Positions 1-6,877 of a DNA stretch of 6,877 bases are shown here, in pieces (the first letter of the stretch is position 1; the number at the start of each line of letters is the position of its first letter). Position numbers and translations under genes: made by a program. Below the pieces are notes generated by a model, which was not told where the DNA came from, ran no database searches, and saw nothing but the letters and a program-made list of their open reading frames with translations. The stretch comes from Phycisphaerae bacterium (GTDB taxonomy: Bacteria; Planctomycetota; Phycisphaerae; UBA1845; Fen-1342): contig JALSRY010000764.1 of NCBI GenBank assembly GCA_026984555.1, positions 1 to 6,877 on the forward strand, read 5' to 3'.

Positions 1-1
1 C

Positions 2-313
2 ATCCGCGGCACCTGGGCACCGTTCGCCATTGCCGCCGAGGGAGCCGCCGGCGTGGGCGTGGCGGCCGTCAAGCAAGCCGAAAACGATGACAGGCTGATC
101 GTGCGGTTGTTCGAGCAACACGGCGGCCGCGGGGCGGCGGTACTGACATGGGACCAACCCATCCGCGAAGTCCAACGCGCAGACCTGCTCGAACGGGCGC
201 TTCCCGGAGCGACGCCCGCCGCCGTTTCGCGGTCCGGCTCGACGACGACGGTGCGCATACCGCTGCGTCCCTTCGAGCTCGTGACCATCGCCGTCGCCCG
301 CGCCACCCCTTGA
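2..313 (+). CDS. GH38-type alpha-mannosidase, C-terminal fragment
   Basis: Only the last 103 residues are present; the reading frame is open through the left edge, so the start lies outside the window. The fragment has the look of the beta-sandwich end of glycoside hydrolase family 38 alpha-mannosidases. It shows an A-A-V-K-Q-A-E segment, then L-I-V-R-L-F-E-Q-H-G-G-R-G (the usual 'valid fold and sugar-side' strand pair), I-R-E-V-x-R-A-D-L-L-E-R, and a closing P-L-R-P-F-E-L-V-T-I-A-V strand. Family members remove alpha-linked mannose. The catalytic domain, with its zinc site and Asp nucleophile, is not in view, so activity and signal peptide cannot be judged. A GTG at 53 is an internal valine, not a start. 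The gene ends 34 nt before a same-strand glycosyltransferase gene, which suggests an operon for glycan turnover or modification. The family call rests on the C-terminal pattern alone. Confidence 0.72.
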   Translation: MRGTWAPFAIAAEGAAGVGVAAVKQAENDDRLIVRLFEQHGGRGAAVLTWDQPIREVQRADLLERALPGATPAAVSRSGSTTTVRIPLRPFELVTIAVARATP

Positions 314-347
314 CCAGGACCTGCTCGCGACGTACAGAACGTGGGCC

Positions 348-1466
348 ATGCACGTGCTCTGGCTCGTCCGCGACAATCTCGAGACCCACCCCGGCGGCGA
401 TACGACGCAGATCCTGCAAACCGCCGCCGCCTTGCACAAACGGGGCGTGCGCGTCGAATTCGCCGATCGGCTTCCCCACCGCATCGAACGCTACGACGTC
501 GTGCACCTGTTTCATCTCGATCGGCTCTGGGAACACCTGGCCGTCTGCAAGCGGTTGCGGCGAACGCGAACCCCCGCGGTTCTGAGCACGATCTATTGGC
601 CCGCGGACGAATTCGACCGCGCCGCCCGCATCGGCTTCCAGGGAACGCTCGCGAGACTGCTGGGCAGCGAAAACTACCAAAGCCTGCGCCAGATTCAGCG
701 GCTCGCGCTCGCCCGGCTGCGGGGCGGAGCCGGCGGCTGGGATCGCCGGCTGTTGCGATTCCGCGACGCCGCCCGTCGCTTGCTGGATACCGTGCGTGTC
801 GTCTTGCCCAACAGCGCCGCCGAACGAGACGAAATCCGTCGTTGCTTCGGCTGCTGTCCACCGGCGGTGGTCGTGCCCAACGCGGTGAACATCGAGCAGT
901 TCGGGCCGCCCGGCGAGGATCCGCCGGAGCGTGCCGGCGTACTGTGCGTCGGACGTATCGAACCGCGCAAGAACCAGCTCGCCCTCATCGAAGCGTTACG
1001 CGACACCGGGATTCCGCTCACGCTGATCGGCCAGGTGGGGCGGTTCAGCCGGCGCTATGGGCGGCGCTGCTGGCGGGCGGCGGGCCCCAACATTCGTTTC
1101 CTCGATCACGCCCCACCGGCGGCGCTGCGCGAACACTACCGCCGCGCCGCCGTCCACGCGTGCGTAAGCTGGTACGAAACGCCCGGGCTTGCAAGCCTCG
1201 AGGCGGCGGTGTGCGGCTGCGGGGTGGTGGTGACGCCGGGCGGTTGTACGCGTGAGTATTTCGGCGATCACGCCCACTACGCCCGGCCCGACGACCCCGG
1301 CTCGATCCGCACCGCGGTACACGCCGCGCTCGCCGACCCGCCGGGTTCGGGGTTGGCCCGGCTCGTCGCCGAACGCTACAACTGGGACGCCGCCGCCGAA
1401 CGCACCATCGAAGGGTACGAGCTGGCCATTCGTCAGCCGGACGCCGCGACCCGTCCGAACCAGTGA
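348..1466 (+). CDS. GT4-type glycosyltransferase (GT-B fold)
   Basis: This complete 372-residue protein is a normal length for a single-domain GT-B retaining glycosyltransferase. Such enzymes move a sugar from an activated nucleotide donor to an acceptor, usually in the cytoplasm or at the inner membrane face. The N-terminal half opens with a beta strand, M-H-V-L-W-L-V-R, then a P-G-G-D-T-T-Q loop (residues 15-21) where the acceptor and donor meet. V-V-P-N-A-V at 175-180 leads into the second domain. There, V-G-R-I-E-P-R-K-N-Q (201-210) is the classic donor-domain start, and E277-T-P-G-L-A-S-L-E285 is the EX7E motif that contacts the nucleotide sugar. No signal peptide or membrane segment is seen. 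The ATG at 348 fits the family N-terminus but has no clear Shine-Dalgarno; translation may be coupled to the mannosidase gene ending 34 nt upstream. Donor and acceptor are unknown. Lipopolysaccharide, exopolysaccharide or protein glycosylation are all possible. Confidence 0.9.
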   Translation: MHVLWLVRDNLETHPGGDTTQILQTAAALHKRGVRVEFADRLPHRIERYDVVHLFHLDRLWEHLAVCKRLRRTRTPAVLSTIYWPADEFDRAARIGFQGTLARLLGSENYQSLRQIQRLALARLRGGAGGWDRRLLRFRDAARRLLDTVRVVLPNSAAERDEIRRCFGCCPPAVVVPNAVNIEQFGPPGEDPPERAGVLCVGRIEPRKNQLALIEALRDTGIPLTLIGQVGRFSRRYGRRCWRAAGPNIRFLDHAPPAALREHYRRAAVHACVSWYETPGLASLEAAVCGCGVVVTPGGCTREYFGDHAHYARPDDPGSIRTAVHAALADPPGSGLARLVAERYNWDAAAERTIEGYELAIRQPDAATRPNQ

Positions 1467-1493
1467 CCCGCGGCGTCACGCGGTACCGTGCCG

Positions 1494-1517
1494 GGCGATG
1501 GCGTGCTTCGGATCGCC
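1494..1517. repeat. Weak inverted repeat between convergent genes
   Basis: GGCGAT (1494-1499) and ATCGCC (1512-1517) form a 6-bp perfect inverted repeat around a 12-nt loop in the 55-nt gap between the two convergent stop codons. It could act as a two-way transcription end for the glycosyltransferase and DUF4139 genes. No T-tract follows on either strand, and such short GC-rich repeats arise easily by chance here, so the role is a guess. Confidence 0.22.
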
Positions 1518-1521
1518 GCCG

Positions 1522-3621
1522 CTACTCGACGTTGAGCTGTTGCAGATAGTCGTCGAGTGCGTGTTGCCGCTCCTGTTCGTTGTTGCGGGCGGATTGGAGC
1601 CTGGTGCGGAGGTTGTCGATGCGCGATTCGATCTCGTCGAACTTGCGAAGCTGGCGACGATAGGGGTCGCTGTTTTTGGGCAACGTCTTGATGTTCTCGC
1701 GGACGCGGGCCTGTTCCTTGACCTGTTCCCTCAGATCGCTTTCGAGTCGCTGGCGTTGGCGCTGGGCGGCGTGCAGCTCGCCTTGCAGCGCGATGACCCG
1801 TTGCAGCGCCTGCTTGACCTTGTCGGAGATCGCCCGCGCCCGCAGGTAGAGGCGGATGCGGTCCGGGGCGAGGTTGGCGACCGCGATCGACTGGTCGGTC
1901 ACTCGTTCCAGTTTGACCGTGAGGCTCTTCGTCTCGTGCGCCCCCACGGCGAGCTTGAACCGCGACAGCCCCGGTGCGCGCTCGTAAGGCTTGGCGGGCT
2001 CGAGCAGTTTCCATTCGTCGCCATAAGGCTGCTCGATCAGCACCGTGCGGGGCTTGTCCGTCTTGTTCTTGACGACATAGGTGCGCTCGTCCATGTAGCG
2101 ATGCGTGTGGATCAGCGTACCACGCACGATTCTGAGGCTGACGATCCGGTCGGGCCGGGGTTGCTGCTTGACCATGACCTCCGTGCCGAGATCGAGGGCG
2201 TATGCGATCAACCGCTTCTCGTCCGGCTTGAGGTTCGGGAGCTTGGCGTCGCCGGCGTAGGTGTCGCCGTCGAAGACCGTGATCGGCCCCTGCATCAGGT
2301 TCAGCCCGGTGGTGTTGGTGATTTCCAGCCCGTTGAGCGGATACTTGGGATGCGTCGCGGGATTGAAGATGCTCACTTTTTCGCCGGTGATCTGCTCGTT
2401 GACGATCGGCAGCATCGCCGAGTGCCGGCGCGGAATCGACACGGGCGTGCGGATCACGTACTGGAACAGCTCGCCCGCCTCGGCGGCGTTGGCCACCGAA
2501 CGCACACCAGCGTCCTGAAGCGAAAGCGCACGCCGCCTCTCCGGCGGAGGCGCGGCGGGCGTCGCCTCGGCGGCGTAGCCGAGCGCCCCCAGTCGCTTCC
2601 CGGCCTTTCCGTCGAGCCGGGCGCCGCGGCCCGCCATCGCCCGGCTGCGCATGACCCGCCCCGCGGCCGGCACACGCTTGGCCTTGTCTTCCTCGAACGC
2701 ACCGGCATACTCCGGCGGGCGCAGCGACGCGTAGAGTTCCAGTTCCTCGCGCGGCCGGGGGACATAGATCGGCGTGTACAGGTCCATGGTGAACGAAATC
2801 GGCCGGCCCGAAACCAGCGCCAAGCGCACGTCCCGCCAATCCTCTTCGGTGGCGTTGTCCACGGTCGCCCAGCCCTGAATCGCCGGGTGCCCCTCGTTGT
2901 CGATCACGAGCCGGTAGCTGGTTTTCCAGATCGGGGCTTCGAGCAGGTAGGACACGCGCACCCGCCGCTTGCCCTGCCCGTCGAAGTGCAGCACGACGGT
3001 TTTCTTGTCGGTATCGTGGCCGGTGGCGAGCGTTTCGAGCGCTTTGCGCAGCTCGGCGTTGACCTTCGGGTTGGTGAGCTGGATGTCCTCGATGCCGGCG
3101 AAAGAAACCTGGCGCAAGCCGGTATCGGTCAGCACGTTGAGATAGTTCATCTGGACCACGCCCGCGTCGCCGGTGCGCACGTTGCGCGTCTCGACGCCGA
3201 CGATCAGGCCGGCCAGCGAATCCGCTCCCCGAATGCGCACGGGCTCGCCGCGCAACTGTTCGAGCAACTGGCCGAGCGTGGGTTTGCCCGTGATATCCAC
3301 ACCGAAGCTGCGTAACGTCTTCTCGATCGGGTCGTGCGAGGCGTAGCCGACGGTGCCGACGGTCCCGCCATCGAGGTCTTCGACCACCAGTGACTTGATG
3401 ATGTCGTTGATCTGTTCGGTGCGGAAAGTGAGTTCGGCCGTCGCGTTCCCTTCGACGGTGGCCTCGCACTGGTAGTAGGCCACGCCACTGGAGAACACCG
3501 CCACATGGGTCACGCGCAGGTCGGCGGGCTTGTCGGCCGCGGCGGTGGCTGCCAGCAGTAACACGAGCACCGGCCAGGGGCGTGGCGGCGAGAATCGGCG
3601 GGCGAGTGGAATCGCGTTCAT
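1522..3621 (-). CDS. Secreted DUF4139 domain protein with C-terminal coiled coil
   Basis: The protein has 699 residues when started at the ATG at 3621. That start gives a good signal peptide: Arg8-Arg9, a hydrophobic core (PVLVLLLAATAAA, about 17-29) and a likely signal peptidase I cut near A29/D30. It also sits 8 nt after a GAGGG ribosome-binding site. A longer frame reaching 3738 would run into the rpoC terminator and is rejected. Residues about 30-200 form the N-terminal region typical of these proteins (V-A-V-F-S-S-G-V-A-Y-Y, then D-I-I-K-S-L-V-V-E-D). Residues about 220-290 carry the DUF4139 hallmark: Y-L-L-E-A-P-I-W-K-T-S-Y-R, G-W-A-T-V-D-N-A-T-E-E-D-W, L-A-L-V-S-G-R-P. An Ala/Arg/Pro-rich linker (about 305-375) follows, then further beta-rich sequence to about 590. 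Residues about 598-698 are a charged, Gln-rich coiled coil. The family has no established function; envelope location is inferred. It seems to be a single-gene unit. Confidence 0.88.
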   Translation of the reverse strand: MNAIPLARRFSPPRPWPVLVLLLAATAAADKPADLRVTHVAVFSSGVAYYQCEATVEGNATAELTFRTEQINDIIKSLVVEDLDGGTVGTVGYASHDPIEKTLRSFGVDITGKPTLGQLLEQLRGEPVRIRGADSLAGLIVGVETRNVRTGDAGVVQMNYLNVLTDTGLRQVSFAGIEDIQLTNPKVNAELRKALETLATGHDTDKKTVVLHFDGQGKRRVRVSYLLEAPIWKTSYRLVIDNEGHPAIQGWATVDNATEEDWRDVRLALVSGRPISFTMDLYTPIYVPRPREELELYASLRPPEYAGAFEEDKAKRVPAAGRVMRSRAMAGRGARLDGKAGKRLGALGYAAEATPAAPPPERRRALSLQDAGVRSVANAAEAGELFQYVIRTPVSIPRRHSAMLPIVNEQITGEKVSIFNPATHPKYPLNGLEITNTTGLNLMQGPITVFDGDTYAGDAKLPNLKPDEKRLIAYALDLGTEVMVKQQPRPDRIVSLRIVRGTLIHTHRYMDERTYVVKNKTDKPRTVLIEQPYGDEWKLLEPAKPYERAPGLSRFKLAVGAHETKSLTVKLERVTDQSIAVANLAPDRIRLYLRARAISDKVKQALQRVIALQGELHAAQRQRQRLESDLREQVKEQARVRENIKTLPKNSDPYRRQLRKFDEIESRIDNLRTRLQSARNNEQERQHALDDYLQQLNVE

Positions 3622-3629
3622 GATCGTAA

Positions 3630-3634
3630 CCCTC
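3630..3634 (-). promoter_or_regulatory. Ribosome-binding site of the DUF4139 gene
   Basis: On the minus strand AAAGAGGG is followed by 8 nt (TTACGATC) and then ATG at 3621. The purine-rich core and its spacing fit a Shine-Dalgarno site. This decides the start in favour of the ATG that begins a signal peptide and against the upstream in-frame ATG at 3738. Confidence 0.7.
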
Positions 3635-3681
3635 TTTGTCGCGGGGGCGCAAGTCGTGGCCCAAGCGGTGTCCCCCGGGGA

Positions 3682-3712
3682 AGTATACCCGTATCCATCA
3701 GACGCGCCGCAA
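3682..3712 (-). promoter_or_regulatory. Candidate sigma70-type promoter for the DUF4139 gene
   Basis: On the minus strand TATACT (3687-3682) matches the -10 consensus at five of six bases. TTGCGG (3712-3707), 19 nt upstream, matches only the TTG of a -35 box, and the spacer is longer than the ideal 17. The pair lies between the rpoC terminator and the start codon, about 60 nt before the ATG, where a promoter is expected. TATACT stands out in GC-rich surroundings, but the -35 is poor. An overlapping GGATAC at 3696-3691 is a weaker alternative -10. Confidence 0.35.
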
Positions 3713-3719
3713 CGGGGCG

Positions 3720-3734
3720 GGTTCCGCCGGAACC
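3720..3734. repeat. Short perfect hairpin just past the rpoC terminator
   Basis: GGTTCC (3720-3725) and GGAACC (3729-3734) are perfect inverted arms around a 3-nt GCC spacer. The repeat begins 2 nt beyond the T-tract of the rpoC terminator and lies just upstream of the candidate -35 of the DUF4139 gene. It could be a backup terminator stem, a dyad operator for a regulator, or chance. No T-run follows it. Confidence 0.35.
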
Positions 3735-3736
3735 GC

Positions 3737-3786
3737 AAAAAAGAAAAACGCCGCGGCGCTCGGGTCGTTTCCCGATCGCCGCGGCG
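3737..3786 (-). terminator. Intrinsic terminator of rpoC
   Basis: Read on the minus strand, CGCCGCGGCG (3786-3777) pairs with an identical, self-complementary arm (3758-3749). One A/G mismatch separates this from an inner 5-bp stem (TCGGG with CCCGA) closed by a 6-nt loop, AAACGA. The stem is followed directly by TTTTTCTTTTTT (3748-3737). A strong GC stem plus a T-run is the standard Rho-independent signal. It starts 39 nt after the rpoC stop codon and should isolate rpoC from the DUF4139 gene. On the plus strand there is no T-run after the stem, so the signal is one-directional. Confidence 0.92.
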
Positions 3787-3825
3787 CGGCTGGGCTGTGA
3801 TGGTGTGCTCCCGCGGCGGGGCGGT

Positions 3826-6877
<3,052 letters not shown>

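Noticed and set aside
53..55. GTG as start of a small 86-residue gene
   Set aside because: The frame continues open to the left edge and the preceding residues read smoothly into the mannosidase-like C-terminus, so it is an internal codon.
1252..3315. A 687-codon open frame on the plus strand opposite the DUF4139 gene
   Set aside because: It runs antisense to a gene with a clear signal peptide, domain hallmarks and ribosome-binding site, and overlaps the end of the glycosyltransferase. Its translation shows no family pattern. Long antisense frames are expected in GC-rich DNA with G/C-ending codons.
1433..3664. A 743-codon minus-strand frame overlapping the DUF4139 gene
   Set aside because: It is an alternative frame of the same gene with Arg/Ala-rich low-complexity translation and no recognisable domain; the true frame has the DUF4139 motifs.
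3622..3738. Upstream ATG at 3738 extending the DUF4139 protein by 39 residues
   Set aside because: The extension would start at the edge of the rpoC terminator T-tract, would bury the signal peptide, and would ignore the well-spaced GAGGG before the ATG at 3621.
3749..3786. Repeated CGCCGCGGCG arms as a CRISPR-like or site-specific repeat
   Set aside because: There are only two copies, arranged as a stem with a T-run directly after it, which is fully explained by an intrinsic terminator.

Overview
The window looks like GC-rich bacterial chromosome, most likely from a member of the Planctomycetota. The evidence is the RNA polymerase beta' fragment, which has an SI3-type insertion in the trigger-loop region and a lineage-style Lys/Pro insert ahead of its C-terminal helix block, together with an adjacent exported DUF4139 protein. 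This placement is from memory of family features and was not computed. There is no tRNA, rRNA, CRISPR array, insertion sequence or sign of recent transfer.

Layout. Bases 2-313 (+) are the C-terminal end of a GH38-type alpha-mannosidase. After 34 nt comes a complete GT4-type glycosyltransferase (348-1466, +). The two are probably co-transcribed and form a small glycan-handling unit. They converge, across a 55-nt gap, on a minus-strand gene (1522-3621) for a 699-residue secreted DUF4139 protein with a C-terminal coiled coil. Its 204-nt upstream gap holds a clear ribosome-binding site, a plausible promoter and a strong intrinsic terminator belonging to the next gene. That gene is rpoC (3826-6877, -), which runs off the right edge; the visible part goes from the catalytic NADFDGD motif to the stop.

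How the genes relate. rpoC is a housekeeping gene whose transcription seems to end at 3737-3786. The DUF4139 gene lies downstream on the same strand but appears to have its own promoter, so it is probably a separate unit. The mannosidase and glycosyltransferase share a strand and a carbohydrate theme, though their substrates cannot be read from the sequence. I found no convincing new biological system. The points most worth a second look are the secreted DUF4139 protein of unknown role, what follows rpoC here, and the unusual C-terminal features of the beta' subunit.
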